From the NCBI GenBank assembly GCA_942491345.1, contig CALOAN010000021.1:266150-330149 (forward strand): DNA of 64,000 nt. Reading direction: 5' to 3'. Of this stretch, positions 17,045 to 24,974 are shown piece by piece. The position numbers and the translations under genes are program-made. The notes below the pieces were generated by a model. The model made no database searches. It saw only the letters and a list, made by a program, of their open reading frames with translations, and was not told the DNA's origin. Position 1 is the first letter of the stretch, and each line of letters starts with the position of its first letter. Source of the stretch: JAHEEL01 sp942491345 (GTDB taxonomy: Bacteria; Actinomycetota; Acidimicrobiia; Spongiisociales; UBA5794).

Positions 17045-18025
17045 TCAACCCCGAGGCGAAGGTGGTCCGTCCTTCTCCCAACGCCACGCCGACTCGACGA
17101 TTTCAGCGAGATCGGTGGTGTGCGGCGTCCACTGCAGAACGCTCCTCGCTTCGTCGGCGGCGGCAACGAGAACCGCAGGATCACCGGGCCGTCGCGACGT
17201 CTCGACGGCGTTGATCGACCTGCCGGTCACCTCTTCGGACGTGGTGAGCACCTCGCGCACGCTGGCGCCGTGTCCCACGCCGAGATTCAGCGCGACGGTC
17301 GCACCACCGCTGCGCAGGTAGTCGATGGCACGGACGTGGGCGGAAGCGAGGTCGGTGACGTGGATGTAGTCGCGGATAGCGGTTCCGTCCGGCGTGGGAT
17401 AGTCGGTTCCGAAGACGTTCATTGGAGTTCCGTCCCGCGCGGCTCGAAGGGCAAGCGGGATGAGGTGCGTCTCGGGTATGTGCCGTTCCCGGCGGCGCTC
17501 AGATGCGCCGGCCGCGTTGAAGTACCTGAGCGAGACCGCTTGGAGTTGTCCAGACGCCGACAGATCCTCGAGTACCTGCTCGACCACCAGCTTCGTGTTG
17601 CCGTACGGGCTGGTCGGCTGTTTCGGGTGCGCTTCCGGGATGGGGACCTCGATTGGATCCCCATACACGGCCGCCGACGACGAGAACACCACATTGTCGA
17701 CGCCGAGGCTAGAAAGGGTGTCAAACAGGGTGATGCTCTCTGCCACGTTGCGGCGCCAATACAGGCCGGGCTCCGCAACGGATTCGCCTACGGCGATGAG
17801 TCCCGCGAAGTGGATGCAGGCGTCCACCTCGTGGTCGGCCACGATGCGGGTGATGGCATCACGGTCACCGACAGTGGCTCGGTAGAACGGCACATCGTCG
17901 TCCACGACATCGCGGTGTCCGCGGCTCAGGTCGTCGATGACCACCACCGGTTTGCCGCCCGCCCGCAACTGGTCGGTCACGACTCCGCCGATGAATCCGG
18001 CCCCTCCGGTCACGAGCACAGTCAT
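17045..18025 (-). CDS. galE: UDP-glucose 4-epimerase
   Basis: 326-residue SDR enzyme interconverting UDP-glucose and UDP-galactose. N-terminal NAD motif GGAGFIGG, catalytic SSSAAVYG and YGNTK (Tyr/Lys pair), and RYFNAAGA before the sugar-binding region. Start at 18025 (MTVLVTGG), which overlaps the galK stop in ATGA, so the two are translationally coupled. With galK this gives two of the Leloir enzymes; galT is not in the window. The longer ORF upstream of 18025 is read-through of galK sequence and not used. Confidence 0.95.
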   Translation of the reverse strand: MTVLVTGGAGFIGGVVTDQLRAGGKPVVVIDDLSRGHRDVVDDDVPFYRATVGDRDAITRIVADHEVDACIHFAGLIAVGESVAEPGLYWRRNVAESITLFDTLSSLGVDNVVFSSSAAVYGDPIEVPIPEAHPKQPTSPYGNTKLVVEQVLEDLSASGQLQAVSLRYFNAAGASERRRERHIPETHLIPLALRAARDGTPMNVFGTDYPTPDGTAIRDYIHVTDLASAHVRAIDYLRSGGATVALNLGVGHGASVREVLTTSEEVTGRSINAVETSRRPGDPAVLVAAADEARSVLQWTPHTTDLAEIVESAWRWEKDGPPSPRG

Positions 18026-19197
18026 GTCACATTCTCCTCTGTCTGGACGCTTGTGCCGTCGGATGCCTTGCAGACATAGAGAGACGGTTCGAGCCCCGTC
18101 CGATTCCGATACACGCGTGTCGTCTCGCATATGAAGCCTTCGAGTGCGGAACTCTCGACAAGCGCCACCGCACAACCGGCGAACCCACCGCCGGTCATCC
18201 GTGCGCCAAGGCATCCGGGAGCGGCGACGGCGGCTTCCACCATGGCGTCGAGCTCCGGACCCGATACTTCGTAGTCCTCGCGCAAGCTCGCGTGTGAGGA
18301 GACCATGAGGCTGCCAACCAGGGCTGCATCATCTCCCGCCAGTGCGTCGGCGGCGTCGATGGTGCGCTGGTTTTCAGAGACAACGTGGTGTGCTCTTCGA
18401 TAGAGCTTCCAATCTGCGAGCGGATTGCTAGTGAGCGTATTGAGCGTGAGATCGCGAAGAAACTCCTTCCCGTACGCCGCAGTAGCCGCCTCGCATTCGA
18501 GCCTTCGCTCGTTGTAGCGGCTTTCGGTGAGCTTCCTTCTCGTCCCGGTGTCGAGGACAACAACGTCGGTGCCGGTCGGGATAGCGACGGGTCGTGTGGT
18601 GAGGTTGCGGCAATCGATCAGCAGGGCATGGTTCTCGTGACCCGAGCCGCAGATCAGTTGGTCCATGATGCCGCTGCTCAGACCGAGCCATTCGTTCTCA
18701 ACACGCCAGCCCATGATCGCGGCCCGACGCGGATCCCAAGCGAAGCCACTCGATACGGAGAAGGCCTTGGCAGCCGCCAACTCGAGCGCGGCCGACGACG
18801 AGAGTCCGGCGCCTGCTGGAAGGTCGGAGGTGAGCGCTCCGTCGAATCCGACAAGCTCAACGCCTTCAACGATGAGTTCATGAGCAATTCCTTCGACGTA
18901 TGCCGCCCATCCAGGGTGCTTTTTCAATCGATCAAGATCGATCTCGGCCCACTCATCGCCAAGTTCGGCCCAGATCCTGACCATCCGGTCGGCCCGAGGC
19001 CGCATGGCGAGCCACAACCCGCGGTCGATGGCGATCGGCAGCACAAATCCCTCCGAGTAGTCGGTGTGGTCGCCGATCAGGTTCACCCGCCCCGGGGACC
19101 GGACCATGAACGATGGAGGCTCGCCGAAATGCTCGCCGAAGGCGGTCCGGGCCCGATCTTGCGCCGATGAACCGACCCGCCGGGTGGACTCACTCAA
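18022..19197 (-). CDS. galK: Galactokinase
   Basis: 391-residue GHMP kinase phosphorylating galactose at C1. The galactokinase signature GRVNLIGDHTDYSEGFVLPI is present (Asp where Glu is usual), as is the ATP loop LPAGAGLSSSAALELAAAKA and the C-terminal GARMTGGGFAGCAVALVE. A TTG start at 19197 is chosen because GGAGGAGG lies 6 nt upstream (frame GCC CCC TTG AGT GAG); the ATG at 19341 would add about 48 low-quality residues and cross the divergent promoter. It overlaps galE by 4 nt. A putative GT-B protein is transcribed divergently. Confidence 0.94.
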   Translation of the reverse strand: MSESTRRVGSSAQDRARTAFGEHFGEPPSFMVRSPGRVNLIGDHTDYSEGFVLPIAIDRGLWLAMRPRADRMVRIWAELGDEWAEIDLDRLKKHPGWAAYVEGIAHELIVEGVELVGFDGALTSDLPAGAGLSSSAALELAAAKAFSVSSGFAWDPRRAAIMGWRVENEWLGLSSGIMDQLICGSGHENHALLIDCRNLTTRPVAIPTGTDVVVLDTGTRRKLTESRYNERRLECEAATAAYGKEFLRDLTLNTLTSNPLADWKLYRRAHHVVSENQRTIDAADALAGDDAALVGSLMVSSHASLREDYEVSGPELDAMVEAAVAAPGCLGARMTGGGFAGCAVALVESSALEGFICETTRVYRNRTGLEPSLYVCKASDGTSVQTEENVT

Positions 19198-19357
19198 GGG
19201 GGCCTCCTCCGATCGTCCGAGCGATGCTAGCGGTAGGCGGACACCGCGCGGCGCCGACAGCTCAGCCGATCGGCCGTCGCGGGTGGGAATCGGTGGACCG
19301 AACCACACCCGGTCGCGGGCGGGTAGCGTGGCGCCTGCCAACGAGAGGAGGCCCGAA

Positions 19358-20881
19358 GTGGACGATCATTTCTCACTCTATGGGAACAGCCTGAAGCCGT
19401 CATACACCAAGCGAGCCCGCCGATGGCAGCAGATGTTCATCGACAAGTTCTCGTACGACCCGGACGAGCAGTACGAACTCACGCTCTTCGACAACGAGTA
19501 CCTTGGTTCGGTCTTCGGTCTTCAGGACATCCGCCGGAGCGGCGAGGGGGAGCCGATCGACCCGTCGAACGGCGTCATCTGTGCCACCGTGAGGATGGGC
19601 TTCGGGCACTACCGCATCGCGATGGCGGGCGCGTCGTGTGCGAAGGCGATGGGCTACACCCCCTACTGGCTTGACCTGCTGGCGATTCCGGGCATCACGT
19701 CGGACGTAATCAACTGGTGGAACACCGGCTACAGCCGCTTCTCACGGGTCTCGCAGCGGAGCAAGCTCTTCAACCAGTACGTATGGGAACCGGTCACGAC
19801 CGGCGACCGCACGCTGCCCGGCCTGTGGTGGGCGCTCAATGCATTCGCCGTGGGCTGGCCCTGGCGATTCATCAAGGCCAACGCCAGGGACTATCGGATG
19901 AGCGAGCTGTTCGCGAATCTCCACCGCGGCCTGCCGTCCGAGACTCCTCTCCTTGGGTCGCACATGTGGAATTCGATGGGCGCCGTGGCCGGTGGGATGA
20001 CCAACGTCGTCGACATGATGTTCGACAACTGGCCGATGGCCTTCCAGCTGATCGAGGGGGCGAGCCATGCCGTGCAGTCACCTTCCGGCTACTACGGCTT
20101 CCGGACGATGCGCGGCTTCGACGAGAAGAACAGCATCTTGAAGCCGGTACCGAGCGATGCGCTCACCTACGTCGGCCACCACGTTGACCATGAGCTGGTC
20201 GAGAACATCGAGGTTGACTGCGCTCGTCGGATCGAACGGATGGAGAGCGGTGAGCCGCGTCGGTTTCTCTTGACGATGGGTGGGGCGGGAGCGCAGCGGG
20301 ATCTCTTCCAGGCGATCATCGAGCACGTGCGCCCGATGGTCGATGCGGGCGAGGCGACCCTATTTGTGAACCTCGGCGATCATGCTGAGAACTGGGAATG
20401 GCTCCAGGAGGAGATGGGCAGCGACTCCAAGGACGTCCACACCCACTTCACGTGGAGGGACACGCAGGCCTTTGCCGATGAGATTCGCATTGGACCCGCG
20501 GAAGGCATCCACGTGTTCCTGTTCGACAACACCTTCCATGCCGTGTACTCCACGAACTACCTGATGCGGGTGGTCGACGTTCTCATCACGAAACCGAGCG
20601 AATTGGCGTTCTACCCGGTCCCCAAGATCTTCAACGAGCGGGTCGGCGGGCATGAGGCCTGGGGCGCTATCCGTTCCGCAGAACTCGGCGACGGCACGGT
20701 GGAGATGCGGTCGATCCCTGAGACACTCAACGCGATCGATCTGATTGCCGGTGAGGAGGATCTGCTGCGCATGTACTGCGACTCGATCATCAAGAACAAA
20801 CACATCGGGATCTACGACGGCGCCTATCACAGCGTGGCGCTCGCCACGGGAACAACCTGGGAGCGTCCGGCGCCGGATTAG
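19358..20881 (+). CDS. Conserved hypothetical protein, possible GT-B glycosyltransferase
   Basis: 507 residues from a GTG at 19358 with GAGAGGAGG upstream. The N-terminal half has ICATVRMGFGHYRIAMAGAS, reminiscent of the nucleotide/acceptor loop GGGHxxAA of MGDG-synthase/MurG-type GT-B enzymes. Around residue 300 there is LLTMGGAGAQRDLF, like the start of the second Rossmann half. A late LITKPSELAFYPVPKI resembles the donor-sugar contact region (TKPGG-like). It lies divergent from galK-galE, which make UDP-galactose precursors, so a UDP-galactose-using enzyme is an attractive inference. No signal peptide or membrane helix is evident. The activity is not established. Confidence 0.7.
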   Translation: MDDHFSLYGNSLKPSYTKRARRWQQMFIDKFSYDPDEQYELTLFDNEYLGSVFGLQDIRRSGEGEPIDPSNGVICATVRMGFGHYRIAMAGASCAKAMGYTPYWLDLLAIPGITSDVINWWNTGYSRFSRVSQRSKLFNQYVWEPVTTGDRTLPGLWWALNAFAVGWPWRFIKANARDYRMSELFANLHRGLPSETPLLGSHMWNSMGAVAGGMTNVVDMMFDNWPMAFQLIEGASHAVQSPSGYYGFRTMRGFDEKNSILKPVPSDALTYVGHHVDHELVENIEVDCARRIERMESGEPRRFLLTMGGAGAQRDLFQAIIEHVRPMVDAGEATLFVNLGDHAENWEWLQEEMGSDSKDVHTHFTWRDTQAFADEIRIGPAEGIHVFLFDNTFHAVYSTNYLMRVVDVLITKPSELAFYPVPKIFNERVGGHEAWGAIRSAELGDGTVEMRSIPETLNAIDLIAGEEDLLRMYCDSIIKNKHIGIYDGAYHSVALATGTTWERPAPD

Positions 20882-20929
20882 GTGCAATCGCCCGCCACAG
20901 AGGGGCGGCGTGGTGCAACGCTGTTGTCG

Positions 20930-21418
20930 CTACCAGCCCGTAGTCCCGGGCGCTCCCTTGAACGGACCAACGATTTCGTCCGTGATCCAACCGCCGTAGA
21001 AGCTGCCTTCCTGAGCGCGAACCAACTCGCCGCCCAGATAACAGGCGTCGACTCTTCCCGGGTACACAGAGAGGTATTCCGCGATTACTTCGAAGCCGGG
21101 GCTTGGCTCGGGATAGCTCCACGCCGCGGCGACCCGCGTGAGTTCTCCGCCACTGAGATCCCAGTACTCGGCCAGGCCCTTCCATTCACACACTGTGCGT
21201 TGTGGGTTCGGGCTGAGGGCTCCTGCCGCGAACGCTTCCGGCGGAACGTAGATGCCGGGCGGATGGCTGGTTTCAAGCACCCGCAGCGCACGATCCGTGG
21301 TGGCGATCGTTTCACCTCCGAGGACGATCCGGACAATCCGAGGCTCGGGTGCAACTCGCGGTGGCCGCGGATAGTCCCACACCGATTCTTGACCGGGGCC
21401 TGGGCGTTCGCGCTTCAT
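20930..21418 (-). CDS. DUF427 domain protein
   Basis: 162 residues with the DUF427 core: PRIVRIVLGGETIATTDRAL, then VLETSHPPGIYVPPEAF, CEWKGLAEYWDL and AAWSYPEPSPGF. This small beta-rich fold is widespread in actinobacteria and its biochemical role is unknown. Single-domain length is typical. It converges on the GT-B-like gene (48-bp gap) and is divergent from the acyl-CoA dehydrogenase. Start at 21418 without an obvious ribosome site. Confidence 0.88.
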   Translation of the reverse strand: MKRERPGPGQESVWDYPRPPRVAPEPRIVRIVLGGETIATTDRALRVLETSHPPGIYVPPEAFAAGALSPNPQRTVCEWKGLAEYWDLSGGELTRVAAAWSYPEPSPGFEVIAEYLSVYPGRVDACYLGGELVRAQEGSFYGGWITDEIVGPFKGAPGTTGW

Positions 21419-21554
21419 GGAAGAACCCTAGGTATCGTCGCCGGACACGGCGACGACCAGCGGAGGGTCTGCCGGGTCGGTCTATCCTCGATACCGAAGA
21501 CGCTCGACCCGATGGCGTCGGGCGCTGTGAGCCGGACACGACAGGAGACGCAGC

Positions 21555-23252
21555 ATGATCCTCCTTCATCCGCATCGCCGTGATCGGGCCTACGCCGACG
21601 ATCGCTCCGACGAGGTGATGCGCAAGACGATTGCGTTCTTCGAGGCGAAAGGGAAGCAGCGGCTCAAGGAGGATGACCACGGCGCGGTTTGGTACCGGGA
21701 CTTCCTTGACTTCGTCGCGAGCGAGGACATCTTCGCCACAATGTGCACGCCCATCGGATACGGCGCCGACGACTCTCGCTGGGACGTGTGGCGTATCTGC
21801 GAGTTCGCGGAGATCCTCGGGTTCTACGGCCTGCCCTATTGGTACACCTGGCAGGTCACCGTCCTCGGGCTCGGACCGATCTGGATGAGCGGCAACGAGG
21901 CCGTGAAGGCCAAGACCGCCGCGTTGCTTCAAGAGGGTGCCGTGTTTGCCTTCGGATTGTCCGAGAAGGAGCACGGCGCCGACCTCTACTCCACGGAGAT
22001 GGAGTTGACCCCGGTCGGCGACGGCACCTACCGGGCCAACGGCAGCAAGTACTACATCGGGAACGGCAACGAGGCCGCACTCGTGTCAACCTTCGGCAAA
22101 ATGGCCGACACCGGCGAGTACTGCTTCTTCGTCGTCGATTCGCAGCACCCTGCCTACCGGGTGGTGAAGAACGTGGTGCACAGCCAGAACTTCGTGGCGG
22201 AATACGCCCTCGACGACTATCCGATCACCGATGCCGACATCCTGTCCCGCGGTGATGACGCATGGGATGCCGCGCTCAACACCGTCAACATCGGCAAGTT
22301 CAACCTCGGGTGGGGCTCGATCGGCATCTGTACCCACGCGTTCTACGAGGCCGTTCACCACGCCGCCCACCGGCACCTCTACGGCATGGCCGTGACCGAC
22401 TTCCCCCACGTGCGGCGGCTGTTCACCGATGCCTACGCACGGCTCGTCGCGATGAAGCTGGTGGCGTCACGCGCTGGGGACTACATGCGCGTGGCCTCAC
22501 CCGACGATCGTCGCTACTTGCTGTACAACCCCGTCGTCAAGATGAAGGTCACGACACAGGGTGAGGATGTGGTCAATCATCTCTGGGACGTGATCGCAGC
22601 GAAGGGATTCGAGGCCGACACCTACTTCGACATGGCTGCCCGCGACATTCGCGCATTGCCGAAGCTCGAGGGAACGGTGCACGTCAACATCGCCCTGATC
22701 GTCAAGTTCATGGAGAACTACTTCTTCCGCCCTACCGATCTCCCAGCCGTTGGCCGGCGCGACGAAGCGGTGAACGACGACTTCCTCTTCGATCAGGGAC
22801 CAACGCGTGGACTCGGCAAGATCCGATTCCACGACTACGCGCCCGTCTTCAAGCGCTTCGACGTACCGAATGTGACCGTGTTCGCCGAGCAGACAGAAGT
22901 GTTCAAGAGAATGCTGGTCGAGGCGACACCAACCGAGGATCAGCAGCGAGACACGGACTGGCTGCTGGCCGTCGGCGAGATCTTCACGCTCGTCGTCTAC
23001 TGCCAGCTGGTGCTGGAGAACGCCGAGATCTACGAGATCGAAGACGACCTCGTCGACCAGATGTTCGACGTAGCCGTCCGCGACTTCTCCCGCTTCGCCG
23101 TCGACCTCAATGGCCGTGCCGGGACAACGGCAGACCAGAGTCGGTTCTGCCTCGAGATGATCCGGAGGCCAGTACGCGACGACGCTCGCGCTCAGCGGAT
23201 CTGGATCGACCACGTCTACGCCCAACGCGACGCCTACGAGATGGCCGAATAG
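21555..23252 (+). CDS. Acyl-CoA dehydrogenase-like flavoprotein
   Basis: 565 residues, ATG with AGGAGA upstream. Acyl-CoA dehydrogenase features: FAFGLSEKEHGADLYSTEME (FAD-binding region), YRANGSKYYIGNGNEAALVS, and the C-terminal helical region with LPKLEGTVHVNIALI. It is longer than the common 380-residue enzymes because of an extra C-terminal helical block (about 430-565), as in long-chain or multi-domain ACADs. The substrate cannot be told. It stands alone; fatty-acid oxidation is the default inference. Confidence 0.85.
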   Translation: MILLHPHRRDRAYADDRSDEVMRKTIAFFEAKGKQRLKEDDHGAVWYRDFLDFVASEDIFATMCTPIGYGADDSRWDVWRICEFAEILGFYGLPYWYTWQVTVLGLGPIWMSGNEAVKAKTAALLQEGAVFAFGLSEKEHGADLYSTEMELTPVGDGTYRANGSKYYIGNGNEAALVSTFGKMADTGEYCFFVVDSQHPAYRVVKNVVHSQNFVAEYALDDYPITDADILSRGDDAWDAALNTVNIGKFNLGWGSIGICTHAFYEAVHHAAHRHLYGMAVTDFPHVRRLFTDAYARLVAMKLVASRAGDYMRVASPDDRRYLLYNPVVKMKVTTQGEDVVNHLWDVIAAKGFEADTYFDMAARDIRALPKLEGTVHVNIALIVKFMENYFFRPTDLPAVGRRDEAVNDDFLFDQGPTRGLGKIRFHDYAPVFKRFDVPNVTVFAEQTEVFKRMLVEATPTEDQQRDTDWLLAVGEIFTLVVYCQLVLENAEIYEIEDDLVDQMFDVAVRDFSRFAVDLNGRAGTTADQSRFCLEMIRRPVRDDARAQRIWIDHVYAQRDAYEMAE

Positions 23253-23312
23253 GGCCAGCCCCAGTCCTCGGCAATTCCTACCCCTCAGGGGCTAGGCGGG
23301 AGCATTGGACGA

Positions 23313-23505
23313 GCTCATCTGCGCGTGCCAGCTCCCAGGCGGCCCCCTCCGCTCCGCTCCGGCCTCACCGGCCGGATGCTCGCGCCTCCCCCACTCCGTG
23401 GGAGAGGCAAAGACGTCTTCGTCTCTCCCACCGCTAGGTGGGGGAGACGCGGCCGGACGGAAGTCCGGTCGCAGAGGGGGCGGCCTGGGAGCTCACGCCG
23501 GAAAG
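23313..23505. repeat. Dispersed palindromic repeat family B, inverted pair
   Basis: The 347-bp gap between the acyl-CoA dehydrogenase and the TMEM175-like gene is largely two family-B copies head to head. One reads forward (CATCTGCGCG, CAGCTCCCAGGCGGCCCC, CTCCCCCACTCCGTGGGAGAG); the other reads on the minus strand (GAGCTCCCAGGCCGCCCC, CGGACTTCCGTCCGGCCGCG, TCTCCCCCACC). The pair could form a very long cruciform or RNA hairpin. Confidence 0.8.
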
Positions 23506-23599
23506 ATGAGGACTGTCGACGAGCCCGGAAGGCCGCCGGTGACGGTGACACTCACCGCCCGATTCTCTGCACTCCGATCCGATTGTTTACGATGGCGCA

Positions 23600-24268
23600 A
23601 TGTCCGACGACACCAAGCCCCAACTCACTCCGGCCGAGCAACGCGCTGCGAACCCTGATCGGCTGGTCTTTCTGACCGATGGCGTCATTGCCATCATCAT
23701 CACCATCCTGGTTCTCGACATTCGAGTCCCCGAGCTCGGATCGGGTCAATCCCTCGCTGACTCGCTGACTGAAGTCCGTCCGACGTTCGTTTCCTTCGTG
23801 ATCAGTTTCCTGCTCGTTGGGATGTTCTGGACGCTCCACAAACAGACGTTCAACCAGGTTCGGTACGTCGATCACAATGCAACGTGGCTGAATCTGCTCT
23901 TCCTGCTTGTGTTGGCGCTCGTTCCGTACGCCTCGTCAGCTCTCGGTGAGTACCCGACAGAACCGACGGCGCTCCACCTCTACGGAGTTGTCATGATTGC
24001 GGCGTCCCTGCTTCGCCTTGCGCTCAACGCGTACTTGCAGACTCACCCCGGCCTGCTGTGGCAGCCACCCTCGAAGAAGGCGCGGCGGTTGTATGCATTC
24101 ACCTCGTCGGTGCCGATAGTGGTCTACATCATCGCAATGGTGGTTGCCGGCTGGTCCACAACGCTCAGCCTGGTGCTCTATTCCTCGATTCCCGTGGTGT
24201 ACTTTGCCTTGGTCGCCTTCGTCAACGCCGACCCGCGCACCAAAGCCACCGCCGAGGGCCTTTCCTGA
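23600..24268 (+). CDS. TMEM175/DUF1211-like membrane protein (possible K+ channel)
   Basis: 222 residues with about six hydrophobic helices. The first helix carries RLVFLTDGVIAIIITILVLD, matching the (F)SDG-x-A-I-x-x-T-x-LVL-D pattern of the DUF1211/TMEM175 family. Prokaryotic members with one six-helix repeat are reported to act as tetrameric potassium channels. Here the canonical FSDG is LTDG, a mild deviation in the pore-lining motif. Inner membrane. A 10-bp terminator stem follows. Single gene, no partner. Confidence 0.85.
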   Translation: MSDDTKPQLTPAEQRAANPDRLVFLTDGVIAIIITILVLDIRVPELGSGQSLADSLTEVRPTFVSFVISFLLVGMFWTLHKQTFNQVRYVDHNATWLNLLFLLVLALVPYASSALGEYPTEPTALHLYGVVMIAASLLRLALNAYLQTHPGLLWQPPSKKARRLYAFTSSVPIVVYIIAMVVAGWSTTLSLVLYSSIPVVYFALVAFVNADPRTKATAEGLS

Positions 24269-24271
24269 CGA

Positions 24272-24308
24272 GAGACCGCTCCCGCCGGCGGTCGACGAGA
24301 GCGGTCTC
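24272..24308. terminator. Convergent terminator
   Basis: GAGACCGCTC and GAGCGGTCTC form a perfect 10-bp stem, with an inner CCGCCGGCGG palindrome, between the TMEM175-like gene (+) and the lipoprotein gene (-) ending at 24349. It probably works in both directions. Confidence 0.75.
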
Positions 24309-24348
24309 CCAATCCCGAGGCGATCGTCGGCCGCGGGACGCTGCGTCG

Positions 24349-24849
24349 CTAGTAGTTGAGGGTGCCGGTCAAGTTCGCATTCCACGGGCTGTTGGTCAGG
24401 CACATGAGTGGGTCGCTGTCGGGATCACAGTCCTCTCGGAAGGTCAGTTCAACGCCGTACACAACCGTTGCGGTGCCGGTGGCTTCCGCAAAGCGGCCGG
24501 TACCACCGTCGAATGTGATCGGTGAGCCATTGTCAATTTCCGGGTAGTCGTAGGTCCCGTAGAGCTCGTCCCCGTCTTCGTCGATGATCGTGACGCGCCC
24601 GTCCTCAACTATGTCGTCTTCAGGGCAGTGCGCCCAGGTTGTGGTGACCGACCCAAGGTCGGGGTCCTCGCCGGTGGCTTCGGTCATCGTCGTGACCACC
24701 TGACACTGATCGGTGATTCCCCAGTGGACTTCGCCGGTGAACGATGTATCCAGCGCGTGGTCAGTCGCTCCACTGCATGACGAAGCTCCGAGCATTGCCA
24801 GAATCACGAGAACGATCAAAACCGGCCCGACCGACCATCGTCTCAGCAT
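24349..24849 (-). CDS. Secreted or lipid-anchored hypothetical protein
   Basis: 166 residues. The N-terminus MLRRWSVGPVLIVLVILAML followed by GASSCSG looks like a lipoprotein signal (lipobox ASSC), so it is probably anchored on the outer face of the membrane. The mature part is beta-rich and ends with GGTGRFAEATGTATVVYGVE, a motif pattern seen in allene-oxide-cyclase-like and other barrel proteins. Four further cysteines could form disulfides. GGAGG precedes the ATG. No function recognised. Confidence 0.75.
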   Translation of the reverse strand: MLRRWSVGPVLIVLVILAMLGASSCSGATDHALDTSFTGEVHWGITDQCQVVTTMTEATGEDPDLGSVTTTWAHCPEDDIVEDGRVTIIDEDGDELYGTYDYPEIDNGSPITFDGGTGRFAEATGTATVVYGVELTFREDCDPDSDPLMCLTNSPWNANLTGTLNY

Positions 24850-24974
24850 GATGGCCTCCTTTCTGTTCTTGCCAGTTCAGGACATCATCCCCGACGCCGA
24901 TCCAGAAACGATCCAAGCGAGGCAATCGCGCGCTCCGTTCGATTCGGTAGGATGCACTCGAAGGCGATCGTCAT

